Assembly: GCF_001428665.1 (NCBI RefSeq)
Contig: NZ_LMIJ01000010.1
Location: forward strand, 466,196 to 528,261
DNA: 62,066 nucleotides
Direction: 5' to 3'
DNA from: Acidovorax sp. Root219
Lineage (GTDB): Bacteria; Pseudomonadota; Gammaproteobacteria; Burkholderiales; Burkholderiaceae_C
The notes under the pieces were generated by a model. The model did no database searches. It was given only the letters and a program-made list of their open reading frames with translations, and had not been told where the DNA came from. The position numbers and the translations under genes were made by a program. Below, piece after piece: positions 1 to 8,510 of this stretch. The first letter of the stretch is position 1; each line of letters opens with the position of its first letter.

Positions 1-52
1 ACGCAGCGAGTCGAGAGAGGGGGAAGGCGCGAAGCGACTCAGGGGGTGCTTC
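1..52 (-). repeat. 3'-end-associated intergenic repeat, copy 1 (cut by the window edge)
   Basis: Read on the minus strand, the sequence just after the stop of the Bug-type gene contains CCCTGAGTCGCTTCGCGCC followed by a C-rich run. The same core occurs after pilT and, with two changes, after the dehydrogenase gene at 34.2 kb. All three copies start within about ten bases of a stop codon and point the same way as the gene before them. Only the first part of this copy is visible. Its function is unknown; a transcribed hairpin or terminator-like role is a guess. Confidence 0.6.
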
Positions 53-55
53 ATT

Positions 56-1039
56 TCAATCCAGCTTCACGCCCGCGGCCTTGATGATCTCGCCCCAGCG
101 TTTGGATTCGGCGCGGGCCATGGTGCGGAATTGCTCGGGCGTGCCGGGCAGCGGCTCCATGCCGAAGTCGGTCATGCGCTTGAGCACGGCCGGGTTGGCC
201 AGGGCCTTGTTGAGGTCGCCGTTCAGGCGCGCGGTGATGGTGGCCGGCAGGGCCGCAGGGCCAAGGATGCCCTGGAAGGCGTAGACCTCGGTGTTGGGCA
301 CGCCGGCTTCGGCCAGGGTAGGCACGTCGGGCAGTGCTGAGACGCGCTTGGCAGAGCCGATGGCCAGGGCGCGCACCTTGCCCGAGGTGATCACGGGCAG
401 GCCGGCGGCCAGGTCAAGGAACATGCACGGCACCTGGCCACCCATCACGTCCTGCATCGCGGGGGCTGCGCCTCGGTAGGGGATGTGCGTCAAGAAGGTT
501 TTGGTGCGGTTCTTGAACATCTCCATCGCCAGGTGGTGCGGCGAGCCGTTGCCGGGCGATGCGTAGTTGACCTTGCCGGGGTTGGCGCGCACGTAAGCCA
601 GGAATTCCTTGACGGTCTTGGCCTCGAACGAGGGGTGCACCACCAGCGCCAGCGGAAAGCGGCTGATTCCGCCCACGTAGGTGAAGTCCTTCTCGGGGTT
701 GAAGGGCAGCTTGGTGAACAGGTGCTCGTTGAAGGCCAGCACGGCGTTGTCGGCCGACATGAAGGTGTTGCCATCGGGCTTGGCCGTGGCCACCAGCTGC
801 GCGCCGATGTTGGTGGCAGCACCCGGGCGGTTGTCCACCACGATCTGCTGGCCCAGGGTTTGGCGCATGGCCTCTGCCACCGTGCGGGCCAGCACGTCGG
901 TGCCGCCGCCGGCCGGGTAGGGCACGACCCAGCGCAGGGGTTGGTCGGGCCAGGCAGCCTGGGCCTGGGCCAAGGGGGCTGCGGCAGACGCGCCGGCAGC
1001 GGCCAGGGCGGAAAGAACGGTACGGCGTTGCAAGGTCAT
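56..1039 (-). CDS. Bug/TctC-type tripartite tricarboxylate transporter substrate-binding protein
   Basis: Periplasmic solute receptor of the Bug family, which binds carboxylates and other small acids. It has 327 residues, the normal family length. The N-terminus carries a twin-arginine stretch (QRRTVLSAL) and an Ala-rich hydrophobic segment with likely cleavage after AQAQA near residue 28, so export by Tat or Sec is plausible. The mature part opens with the family signature around WVVPYPAGGGTD. The ATG has GGAG nine bases upstream. No TctA/TctB membrane genes are present, so it is one of the orphan receptors common in Burkholderiales. It lies 49 bp downstream of the TraB/GumN gene on the same strand, and probably shares its transcript with the FAA hydrolase. 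Its ligand cannot be told from the sequence. Confidence 0.93.
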   Translation of the reverse strand: MTLQRRTVLSALAAAGASAAAPLAQAQAAWPDQPLRWVVPYPAGGGTDVLARTVAEAMRQTLGQQIVVDNRPGAATNIGAQLVATAKPDGNTFMSADNAVLAFNEHLFTKLPFNPEKDFTYVGGISRFPLALVVHPSFEAKTVKEFLAYVRANPGKVNYASPGNGSPHHLAMEMFKNRTKTFLTHIPYRGAAPAMQDVMGGQVPCMFLDLAAGLPVITSGKVRALAIGSAKRVSALPDVPTLAEAGVPNTEVYAFQGILGPAALPATITARLNGDLNKALANPAVLKRMTDFGMEPLPGTPEQFRTMARAESKRWGEIIKAAGVKLD

Positions 1040-1088
1040 GGTGGTTGTCTCCGTTGCAGGAAGGAAGAAGAAGAAACTGGGAACGGGA

Positions 1089-2120
1089 CTATCGCGGCGC
1101 GTTCAGTGGCTTGCCCTGCCGTGGGCCCGGTGCGGCATGGGGCACGCGCGTCACGCGAAATCCCTGGGCGGCCATCAGGGCGGGCAGGCCCTCGGGGCCC
1201 ACCATGTGCAGCACCCCAACGGCCGCGAACACCGCGTGGCCGGCCGCATGCTGCGCTGCGATGCCGGCGGCCAGGGCGGGGTTGCGGCCCTCCACGATGC
1301 GTGCGTAGTCGGCGCGGTCTTCGGCGGTCTTGAGGCAATCGCACCAGTCGCCGTAATTGCGCAAGGTTTCGAGCTGGCCGTCGGCCCAGGCACGTGTGAG
1401 GGTGGCAATGATCTTGCGGGCCTGCCCGCCTTCGAGCTGCCGCAGGCCCTCGTCCATGGTGCGCGCCACCTTGGCCGGGTCGTCCGACACCAGCAGCGCG
1501 ATCTGCGCCTCGGCGGACTCCAGCGAGACGACCTTCTTGTCCATGGCGCGCGCCAGACCCGCGAGGAACAGGTCGATGCCATAGGCCGGGTCGATCCCGG
1601 CGGTGCGCGCAGCCAGGCCGACCAGCGACATGAGCTGAATCTCGGGCCGCAGGCGCGCCAGCGCAGCATCGGCGCACAGTGCTTCGCTCTGCACGCGCAG
1701 GCGCTTTGCCAAGGGCTCGGGCAGGGGTGGCGTGTTGGGGCCTGGCATGACGGCGGTGGCCAGTCCACCGGCGACCGACGGGTCCATCAGGTCCACTTCC
1801 AGCGCGATGCGGTCGGCACGCCGCAGTGCTTCGCGCACCGCAGGTCCGGGCAGCACCCAGCCACGCTCGGCGGCATGGATGGTGCCGTAGAGCCAACTGG
1901 TGCGGCCGTCCTTCTCGATGCGCCAGAGCAGGCCGCGGTCGCGGTCATCGCGGCGCGCGGCCTCGGCATCGGCGGGGCCGATGGGGGTGGCGGCGGGTGG
2001 GCAGACGGGTGCGGTGTCTGCCTGGCCCTGTGCGTGCGCAGCCAGCACCGGGACGGCTAGCGCCAGGCATGCCAAGCCAGCGCGCAGCGGTTGCCCCAGG
2101 CCGCGCAGGCGCCAGAGCAT
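1089..2120 (-). CDS. TraB/GumN family protein with signal peptide
   Basis: 343 residues. A hydrophobic N-terminus ending near AAHAQG looks like a signal peptide, so the protein is probably periplasmic. Two paired motifs typical of the TraB/GumN fold are visible: YGTIHAA near the N-terminus of the domain, followed by ALEVD, and GVLHMVGPEGL near the C-terminus. The family is distantly related to Tiki/EreA-like putative metalloproteases, and its bacterial role is not established. The ATG is chosen because it overlaps the FAA hydrolase stop by one base (TGATG), a translational-coupling arrangement. The frame stays open upstream, but only inside the neighbouring gene. A functional tie to the hydrolase and the Bug receptor is suggested by the operon layout alone. 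Confidence 0.88.
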   Translation of the reverse strand: MLWRLRGLGQPLRAGLACLALAVPVLAAHAQGQADTAPVCPPAATPIGPADAEAARRDDRDRGLLWRIEKDGRTSWLYGTIHAAERGWVLPGPAVREALRRADRIALEVDLMDPSVAGGLATAVMPGPNTPPLPEPLAKRLRVQSEALCADAALARLRPEIQLMSLVGLAARTAGIDPAYGIDLFLAGLARAMDKKVVSLESAEAQIALLVSDDPAKVARTMDEGLRQLEGGQARKIIATLTRAWADGQLETLRNYGDWCDCLKTAEDRADYARIVEGRNPALAAGIAAQHAAGHAVFAAVGVLHMVGPEGLPALMAAQGFRVTRVPHAAPGPRQGKPLNAPR

Positions 2121-3127
2121 CAGCTCGGCTCCACGATGGCCTGGTCGATGGCGCCGAAGATGCTCGCGCCGTCCTTGCCCTTGACCTCGATGCGGATGGT
2201 GTCGCCGAACTTCATGAACTCGGTGCTGGGCTTGCCGTCCTGGATGGTCTCGATGCAGCGCTTTTCGGCGATGCAGCTGTAGCCCTTGGGCCACTCGGTG
2301 CGGCCGTTCTGCTCCACTCCCTTGTTGCTCACGGTGCCGCTGCCGATGATGGAGCCGGCGCGCACGTTGCGCGTCTTGGCCACATGGGCGATGAGCTGGC
2401 CGAAGTGGAAGGTCATCTCCGGGCCGGCATCGCACATGCCGACCTTCCGGCCGTTCCAGGTGGACTGCACCACCAGGTCCAGGCGGCCCTGGTGCCAGGC
2501 GTCGCCCAGTTCGTCGAGCGTCACCGCCACCGGGCTGAAGGCAGTGGCCGGCTTGCTCTGGAAGAAGCCGAAGCCCTTGGCCAGCTCGGCCGGGATCAGG
2601 TTGCGCAGGCTCACGTCGTTGGCAACCATCACCAGGCGGATACCGTCTAGCGCCTGCTCGGGCGTGGCGCCCATCTTCACGTCGCCGGTGATGACCGCGA
2701 TCTCGGCCTCGAAGTCGATGCCCATGGCTTCGCTGGGCACCACCACGTCATCGCAGGGGCCGATGAAGTCATCGCTGCCGCCCTGGTACATCAGCGGGTC
2801 GGAGTAAAAGCTCTCGGGCACCTCGGCATTGCGCGCCTTGCGCACCAGCTCCACATGGTTGAGGTAGGCCGAGCCGTCGGCCCACTGGTAGGCGCGTGGC
2901 AACGGGGCCATGCACTGGGCCGGGTCGAACGGGAAGGCATGGCGCGCGCGGCCGGCGTTGAGCTGGTCGTACACGTCCTGCAGCTGGGGCGAGAGGAAGC
3001 CCCAGTCGTCGAGCACCTGCTGCAGCTTGCTGGCAATGCCGGTCGCATAATGGGCCGTGCCCAAGTCGCGCGAAACGACGACCAGTTGGCCGTCGCGCGA
3101 GCCGTCTTTGTAAGTGGCTAGTTTCAT
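2120..3127 (-). CDS. fumarylacetoacetate hydrolase family protein
   Basis: 335 residues. Enzymes of this family cleave or hydrolyse beta-diketo or oxo acids in aromatic degradation, for example fumarylacetoacetate or fumarylpyruvate, using a divalent metal. The C-terminal FAH fold is recognisable from GIDFEAEIAVITGDV, which supplies the acidic metal ligands, from LVMVANDVSLRN, and from AGSIIGSGTVSNKG. The start MKLATYKDGSRDG is the one usual in the family; a start 12 codons upstream is possible but atypical. It is the first gene of a minus-strand unit with TraB/GumN and the Bug receptor, and it diverges from an IclR regulator that probably controls it. The exact substrate is not determinable. 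Confidence 0.93.
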   Translation of the reverse strand: MKLATYKDGSRDGQLVVVSRDLGTAHYATGIASKLQQVLDDWGFLSPQLQDVYDQLNAGRARHAFPFDPAQCMAPLPRAYQWADGSAYLNHVELVRKARNAEVPESFYSDPLMYQGGSDDFIGPCDDVVVPSEAMGIDFEAEIAVITGDVKMGATPEQALDGIRLVMVANDVSLRNLIPAELAKGFGFFQSKPATAFSPVAVTLDELGDAWHQGRLDLVVQSTWNGRKVGMCDAGPEMTFHFGQLIAHVAKTRNVRAGSIIGSGTVSNKGVEQNGRTEWPKGYSCIAEKRCIETIQDGKPSTEFMKFGDTIRIEVKGKDGASIFGAIDQAIVEPS

Positions 3128-3231
3128 GGGGCAGAACCTCTGTCTCTGGAAGGTGGATGGCACAACCCTTGGCGAAAATTACGCTTGGGTAAACTGATTT
3201 AACTAAACAAAACTACCAAATTTTAGTGCAC
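3128..3231. promoter_or_regulatory. divergent promoter region between FAA hydrolase and IclR genes
   Basis: About 100 bp separate the two divergent start codons. The half nearer the IclR gene is strikingly AT-rich for this genome (TTTAACTAAACAAAACTACC), as expected for promoter elements and an IclR operator. No clear -35/-10 pair or perfect palindrome can be named by eye. Confidence 0.45.
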
Positions 3232-4014
3232 ATGGACAAAGAACGTGCAGGTATCCAGTCCGTGGAAGTCGGCTTTGCCTTGCTGGAAGGCCTCACCCAT
3301 GCGCGAGGCCCGTTGATGCTCAAGGACGTGGCGGCCTCGGCCGGCATGAGTGCCGCCAAGGCCCACCGCTATCTGGTGAGTTTTCAGCGCCTGGGCCTGG
3401 TCACGCAGGATAGCCGCACCGCGCGCTACGACCTGGGCCCGGCGGCTCTCAAGCTGGGGCTGGCATCGCTGGCGCGGCTTGACGCGGTGCGACTGGCGCG
3501 CGAGCGCATGCCGGCCCTCATGGGAGACATCGGCCACACCCTGGCACTGGCGGTATGGGGCAACCATGGGCCCACCATCGTGCACTGGGAGGAGTCGCCC
3601 CAGGCCGTCACCGCCAACCTGCGGCTGGGCGACGTGATGCCCTTGCTGGCCTCGGCCACCGGCCGCTGCTTCGCCGCCCACCTGCCGCCCGAGGTGGCCG
3701 CGCCCCTGCTCAAGGAAGAGCTGGCCCGCGCCAGCAAGATGCGCCGCACCGACCTGCCCACCACCATGGCCGAGGTGCAGACCATGCTGGCCGAGGTGCG
3801 CGAGCGCGGCGCGGCGCGTGTGGTGGACACCCTGCTGCCCGGCATCGTGGGCTTCTGCGCGCCGGTGTTCGATGCCGACGGCCACCTGGAGCTGGGCATC
3901 ACCACGCTGGGCTCCATCGCCACCTTCGACCCCGAATGGGGCGGCGCCATCGACACCCCGCTGCGCGCCGCGGCGGGCCAGCTGTCGCGCGATCTGGGCG
4001 CGGGCTGCGCATGA
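3232..4014 (+). CDS. IclR family transcriptional regulator
   Basis: 260 residues from the ATG, with an in-frame GTG two codons earlier. The N-terminal winged helix-turn-helix covers about residues 8-70 (LKDVAASAGMSAAKAHRYL reads as the recognition region). The C-terminal IclR effector domain contains PLLASATGRCFAA and GFCAPVFDADG. IclR proteins usually repress or activate an adjacent catabolic operon in response to its substrate. The divergent FAA hydrolase/TraB/Bug unit is the natural target. The downstream DUF3108 gene starts 20 bp after the stop, so the two may be co-transcribed. No strong Shine-Dalgarno sequence is visible. Confidence 0.93.
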   Translation: MDKERAGIQSVEVGFALLEGLTHARGPLMLKDVAASAGMSAAKAHRYLVSFQRLGLVTQDSRTARYDLGPAALKLGLASLARLDAVRLARERMPALMGDIGHTLALAVWGNHGPTIVHWEESPQAVTANLRLGDVMPLLASATGRCFAAHLPPEVAAPLLKEELARASKMRRTDLPTTMAEVQTMLAEVRERGAARVVDTLLPGIVGFCAPVFDADGHLELGITTLGSIATFDPEWGGAIDTPLRAAAGQLSRDLGAGCA

Positions 4015-4033
4015 CGCACGGGCAGCCCCGCTG

Positions 4034-5182
4034 ATGCCCCGGCGCGCGCTGATCGCCCTCACCGCGCTGGTGCTGGCGCTGCACTGGCTGCTGCTCCAAG
4101 GCGTGCCCCTGGTGTGGGACAGCCCGTCCGCCCCCTCAGGCCAGGTCTTCAGCACGCGCACCATCGCCGCCGCGCCCGTGGCGGCACCGGCGCCGACACC
4201 GGCCCCTTCAGCCACCCCTGCCCCCCCGCCCGCCGCACCGGCACCCGCCCCACGCAAGAGGCCGCCGCGCCCCACGCCGGTCGCCGAAGTGCCCTCCGCC
4301 GGACCGCCAACGGCACCGCCGGAACCTGTCGCCCCCCCCGAGCCCCCCATGGAGGTGGCGGCCGCAGCGGCCGAACCGCCTCCTGCCACGCCCGAGCCTG
4401 CAGCCTCTGCCGCCGTGGCAGCCGCATCCGCACCGGCCGCACCCGCGCCCATCCCGGCAGAGGTGAACCCCACGGCCGCCGGCATCGACGTCGCCCCGCC
4501 CGGCAGCGGCACGGGCCAGACCGCCAGTGCCGCGCCACCGCCGGTGCAGATTCCGCCCCCGGTGCGCCTGACCTACGAGGTCAAGGGACAGGCCAAGAAA
4601 TTCGACTACACGGCCCGGGCCGAGCTGCTGTGGCAGCACGATGGCAGCCGCTACGAGGCGCGCCAGGAAGTGAGCGCCTTCCTCATCGGCTCGCGCACCC
4701 AGCGCAGCACGGGCTTGGTCAGCGCCCAAGGGCTGCAGCCCGAGCGCTTTGGGGACCGCTCGCGCAGCGAGCAGGCCGCGCATTTCGACCATGCCCAGGG
4801 CCGCGTGACCTTCAGTGCGAACACGCCGCAGGCTGCCATAGGCCCCGGTGCGCAGGATAGGCTGAGCATGTTCATCCAGCTCGCGTCCATGCTGGCGGCC
4901 GACCCGGCCCGCTACACCCCGGGCACGCAGATCACGCTGACCACCGTGAGCGCCCGCAATGCCGACCGCTGGACCTTCAGCATCGAGGCCCCGGAGACCC
5001 TGAACCTGCCGGTGGGCGCCACCCCCACCCTCAAGCTGCTGCGCCTGCCCCGGCGCGACTACGACCAGAAGGCCGAGCTGTGGCTTGCGCCCAGCCTGGG
5101 CTACCTGCCCGCGCGCATCAAGCTCACCCAGTCGAATGGCGACTTTGCAGACCTCTTGTTGCGCGGTAGTGAAAAGCCCTGA
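4034..5182 (+). CDS. DUF3108 domain protein with N-terminal anchor and Pro/Ala-rich linker
   Basis: 382 residues in three parts. Residues 1-28 form a short basic start and one hydrophobic segment, either a membrane anchor or an uncleaved signal. Residues about 35-175 are almost wholly Pro, Ala, Glu and Ser with a basic RKRPPRP patch, resembling the periplasm-spanning linker of TonB. Residues about 180-382 are the DUF3108 domain (LTYEVKGQAKKFDYTARAEL onward, ending in a beta-rich region). DUF3108 proteins are predicted envelope proteins of unknown function. The start at MPRRALIALT is chosen because it puts the hydrophobic segment at the N-terminus; upstream codons belong to the iclR region. 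It follows iclR by 20 bp. Confidence 0.85.
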   Translation: MPRRALIALTALVLALHWLLLQGVPLVWDSPSAPSGQVFSTRTIAAAPVAAPAPTPAPSATPAPPPAAPAPAPRKRPPRPTPVAEVPSAGPPTAPPEPVAPPEPPMEVAAAAAEPPPATPEPAASAAVAAASAPAAPAPIPAEVNPTAAGIDVAPPGSGTGQTASAAPPPVQIPPPVRLTYEVKGQAKKFDYTARAELLWQHDGSRYEARQEVSAFLIGSRTQRSTGLVSAQGLQPERFGDRSRSEQAAHFDHAQGRVTFSANTPQAAIGPGAQDRLSMFIQLASMLAADPARYTPGTQITLTTVSARNADRWTFSIEAPETLNLPVGATPTLKLLRLPRRDYDQKAELWLAPSLGYLPARIKLTQSNGDFADLLLRGSEKP

Positions 5183-5206
5183 GGCGCCGTAGGCCGTGGC
5201 GCCTCA
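5180..5206 (+). terminator. perfect inverted repeat starting in the DUF3108 stop codon
   Basis: TGAGGCGCC and GGCGCCTCA form a perfect 9-bp stem with a 9-base loop, beginning with the stop codon itself. There is no T-run after it, so it is either a weak terminator or a 3'-protecting hairpin. The following stretch up to the DUF3567 gene has no convincing gene. Confidence 0.45.
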
Positions 5207-5407
5207 GCAGGCGGCCGGACCGGCCAAATGCCCGTAAGGATTGCACTCCCGCCGGTGTTGCGTTATCCCCACCGCCTGCGAAATACCCCTGCGGGGCCAC
5301 CGCTTCGCACAATTCGTGAAATACTGTTACCACGCAGGGCCAGCCCACAAGCCTTGAACTCTGCCGACCCGCTGTCATCTGACATTCATATCGACAAAGG
5401 GAACACG

Positions 5408-5704
5408 ATGCACATGCTCTACGACTCCGAATCCTTTGTGGTGGTCCATATGCTGCCCGACGCCCGGGAGTCCGTTGGCCAGGCACTCAACGACACCGCA
5501 CCACCCAAGCCCCAGCTGGCACGCCACGGCTTCGAGATCGTGGACAAGCGCTCGGGCAAGGAGGTGTACCTGGACGGATCGTGGGCAGAGATGTTCCAGC
5601 AGCAGATCCTGGCCTGGCAGCGCGACACCCCCACGCAGGAAGAAGTGGAAGATGCCCTGGACCGCTATGCAGGCCTGGCACAGAACCCCGTCGTCGTCCA
5701 CTGA
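5408..5704 (+). CDS. DUF3567 family protein
   Basis: 98 residues. The N-terminus MHMLYDSESFVVVHM and the C-terminal acidic helix (PTQEEVEDALDRY) match the short DUF3567 proteins that are nearly universal in Burkholderiales; their function is not known. There is no signal peptide or membrane segment, so it is probably cytoplasmic. The start has AAGGGA seven bases upstream. The frame is open further upstream, but that part reads unlike protein. It is monocistronic, facing the minus-strand AbrB-type gene 27 bp away. Confidence 0.9.
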   Translation: MHMLYDSESFVVVHMLPDARESVGQALNDTAPPKPQLARHGFEIVDKRSGKEVYLDGSWAEMFQQQILAWQRDTPTQEEVEDALDRYAGLAQNPVVVH

Positions 5705-5731
5705 CTCGTCGGCGCAATCGGGCGCCAGCGG

Positions 5732-6799
5732 TCACTCCACCGGATAGAGCCGCCTGAACAGCGGCTCCACCAGGATCAGTACGGCAATCAGCCGGCACAC
5801 CTGGAAGGCCGTGACCACCGGCACGCCCAGTTGCAGCACCTTGGCCGTGATGGCCATCTCGGTGATGCCGCCTGGGGAGGTGCCCAGCAGCAGCGTCACC
5901 CAGGGCAGGCCCGTGCCCCAGGCCAGCACGGCGGCGAACAGTGCGCAGATGCCCATCAGTCCCAGCGTCCCCGCGGCCACGCTGGCCAGCCAGCGCGGCG
6001 CGGTGTGCAGAAAATCTGCCCGGAAGCGCACCCCCAGGCTGACCCCAATCACCAGCTGTGCGGCATTCACCAGCCACTGCGGCACGGCCGAGAAGCCGAT
6101 GCCCGCCATGGCAAAGCCCATGGATACCACCAGCGCGCCCATGAACCAGGGGTTGGCACGGCCCAGCCGGTCCATGGCCAGGGCGCCCGCGCCGGTGAGC
6201 AATGCCATGAGCGCGAGGCCGGGCCAGTCCACCACGCGCGTGGCGGGCGGCAGGATGTCGATGCCGTGCAACCCGCTCCACTGCAGCGCGAACGGGATGG
6301 TGATGGTCACGATCAGCAGGCGCAGGCTGTGGCTGGCGGCCACCAGATCGGTGCGGGCGTTCTCGCGCTCGGCCAGCAGGGTCATCTCCGACGCGGCGCC
6401 GATGGCGCCCGAGAAATAGCTGGTCGCACGCATCATGCTGGCCGGCACGCCGTGCATGCGCGGCGCATGCACCCGGTACAGCCAGGCGCCGAACAGCCAG
6501 CCCAGCACCAGCGCCCAGACGATGCCCAGCGCAATCGCCCACCACAGCCCCGCCACCAGGCCCATGACCTGGGGCGTGAAATACAGGCCCAGGGCCGCGC
6601 CAATGGTCCACTGCCCCCCATTGCGCAGCGGCCCCCAACTCTCGGTGGGCGCACCGGCGATGGACAGCAGCGAGGTGGCCAGCAGCGGCCCGATCATCCA
6701 CGGCAGCGGGGTCTTGAGGGCGACGCAGGCGGCGGCCGCAGCCCATGCCACGGCAAGGGTCAGCACCACGCGGCTGGTGAATTGAAAATAAGTACGCAT
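5732..6799 (-). CDS. AbrB family (duplicated-domain) membrane protein
   Basis: 355 residues, very hydrophobic, with about ten predicted membrane segments in two similar halves. Repeated signatures include PWMIGPLLAT in the first half and PWFMGALVV in the second, plus LGTSPGGITEMA, typical of the family Pfam calls AbrB (often misnamed ammonia monooxygenase). It is unrelated to the Bacillus AbrB DNA-binding protein. Its role is unclear; a transporter or regulator of an unknown small molecule is likely. The start MRTYFQFTSR is the only good N-terminus. It lies 100 bp downstream of the MocR regulator on the same strand. Confidence 0.88.
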   Translation of the reverse strand: MRTYFQFTSRVVLTLAVAWAAAAACVALKTPLPWMIGPLLATSLLSIAGAPTESWGPLRNGGQWTIGAALGLYFTPQVMGLVAGLWWAIALGIVWALVLGWLFGAWLYRVHAPRMHGVPASMMRATSYFSGAIGAASEMTLLAERENARTDLVAASHSLRLLIVTITIPFALQWSGLHGIDILPPATRVVDWPGLALMALLTGAGALAMDRLGRANPWFMGALVVSMGFAMAGIGFSAVPQWLVNAAQLVIGVSLGVRFRADFLHTAPRWLASVAAGTLGLMGICALFAAVLAWGTGLPWVTLLLGTSPGGITEMAITAKVLQLGVPVVTAFQVCRLIAVLILVEPLFRRLYPVE

Positions 6800-6899
6800 A
6801 CGAAAGACGGCAACCCGCGAGTATCGCTTGCGCACTCGGATGTGCCCCAAAGCCCTGCACTGCCCGTGGGGCATGGCAGGCATCGCACATGGCGGGGGG

Positions 6900-8402
6900 T
6901 CACGCCCGGCGGACGTCTCCTGCCAGTTGCGACAGCCGCTGCACGAGCGGCGCAAACAGCTCCACGGGCGTGTGGCCATAACCCAGCACCAGGCCGTTGT
7001 CCTCGGGCCGAGGCTGGAGGGCAAAGGCCGACAGCGGCGCGGGCGCCATGCCGTGCCCGCGCGCTGCGGTGGCAATGGCCTGGTCCGGGTAAGCGGGCGG
7101 CAGGCGCACCATGAGGTGCATGCCGCAGTGTCCGCCCTCGATGCCATGCGGCACCACGAGGTGCTGCGCCAGCGCCGCGCGCAGCTGCTGCTGGCGCTCG
7201 CGGTAAAGGCGGCGCATGCGGCCCAGGTGGCGGCTGAACTGGCCGCTGTCGATGAAGTCCGCCAGCGCCAGCTGGGCATGGCGCTGGCCGCCGCGCAGCA
7301 TCTCGGCCAAGGGCGGGCGCACGGCGGCCAGCACCGCCTCGGGCAACACGACGAAGCCGATGCGCAGCGCGGGGAACATGGTCTTGCTGAAAGTGCCCAC
7401 GTATAGCACCGGCGCCCCATCGGCCAGCCCCTGCATGGCGGCGATGGGCTCGCCCGCATGGCGGAACTCGCTGTCGTAGTCGTCTTCGATGATCCAGGCG
7501 CCATGGCGGCGCGCCTGCTCCATCAGCGCCAGCCGCCGCGCCACCGACAGCACCGACCCGCCCGGGTACTGGTGCGAGGGCGAGGTGTAGACCAGCCGCG
7601 GCGTGCGCGTGCGCCAATCGGCCTCGTCGGCCACCAGGCCCTGGGCATCCACCCGCAGCGGCAGCGTGCGCAGGTCGCCCGCGTGCAGGGCCGACTGGGC
7701 GCCCCGGTAGCCCGGGTCTTCCACCCACGCCGTGTCGCCGGGGTTGGTCAACAGGCGCACGCACAGCACCAGAGCCTCCTGCGCGCCTTCGGTGATCACC
7801 ACCTGCTCGGATGTGCAGCGCACGCCTCGCGCCAGCGCCAGGTGGCGCGCAATGGCGGTGCGCAGTGCCATCTCGCCCAGGGGGTCGCCATAGCCCAGGG
7901 CGGCAGGGCCACCGTCGCGCACCGCGCGGTCGAGTGCGCGGCGCCAGGCAGCAGATGGGAACTGCGAGAGTGCGGGCATGCCCGGGCTGAGCCAGTGGGC
8001 CGGCCCCGGGCGGGGGGCCCTGGGCTGGATGAGCGCCAGGCGCGCGGCCGTGGCGGGAAGCTGTACTGCCGGCTGCGGGCCGGACGCGACCACCGATGGC
8101 GACGACAGCGCTGCCACCCGTGTGCCCTGCCGGTCGGACTGCACATAGCCCTCGGCCAGCAGGTGCTCATACGCCGCCGTCACGGTATTGCGCGAGATGG
8201 CCAGGCCCTCGGCCAGGGCGCGCGACCCGGGCAGCGGGCTGCCAGCGGCCAACCGCCCGTCCAGGATGGCCTGGCGCAGCCGCTGGAACAGCTGGCGCCG
8301 CAGGGGCGCGGCCCCCGGGCCGTGGTCCAGCGCCTGCTCCAGCAGGGTTGGGGGAACCGAGGGTTCGGCCGGCAGCGCGGCATCCATGAAGGCATCGGAC
8401 AT
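6900..8402 (-). CDS. MocR/PdxR-type GntR regulator with aminotransferase-like domain
   Basis: 500 residues. Residues about 30-95 form a GntR winged helix (LPGSRALAEGLAISRNTVTAAY). Residues about 130-500 are a class I aminotransferase-like domain that binds pyridoxal phosphate; the expected Schiff-base lysine lies in GTFSKTMFPALRIG, and the phosphate-binding region includes EDDYDSEF. MocR proteins use PLP or its amino-acid adducts as effectors and usually act on a divergent gene. Here that is the GNAT acetyltransferase starting 108 bp away. The ATG is preferred over a GTG three codons upstream; AGGTG lies eight bases before it. Confidence 0.92.
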   Translation of the reverse strand: MSDAFMDAALPAEPSVPPTLLEQALDHGPGAAPLRRQLFQRLRQAILDGRLAAGSPLPGSRALAEGLAISRNTVTAAYEHLLAEGYVQSDRQGTRVAALSSPSVVASGPQPAVQLPATAARLALIQPRAPRPGPAHWLSPGMPALSQFPSAAWRRALDRAVRDGGPAALGYGDPLGEMALRTAIARHLALARGVRCTSEQVVITEGAQEALVLCVRLLTNPGDTAWVEDPGYRGAQSALHAGDLRTLPLRVDAQGLVADEADWRTRTPRLVYTSPSHQYPGGSVLSVARRLALMEQARRHGAWIIEDDYDSEFRHAGEPIAAMQGLADGAPVLYVGTFSKTMFPALRIGFVVLPEAVLAAVRPPLAEMLRGGQRHAQLALADFIDSGQFSRHLGRMRRLYRERQQQLRAALAQHLVVPHGIEGGHCGMHLMVRLPPAYPDQAIATAARGHGMAPAPLSAFALQPRPEDNGLVLGYGHTPVELFAPLVQRLSQLAGDVRRA

Positions 8403-8510
8403 GCGTGGCACCTGAAATTTTTCCTAATCTGGCACTTTTCACAATACCACGCCCAGTTTACCGTGCAGCCTGCCCTTCCCTCTTTGATCAACCCAAAGGA
8501 CACCTCCCGC
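8403..8510. promoter_or_regulatory. divergent control region between MocR and GNAT genes
   Basis: This 108-bp spacer contains two direct copies of TGGCAC, at 8406 and 8430 (24 bp apart), flanking an AT-rich stretch. Direct repeats at about two helical turns are common in MocR operators, so these are candidate binding sites. The assignment is by pattern only. Confidence 0.35.
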
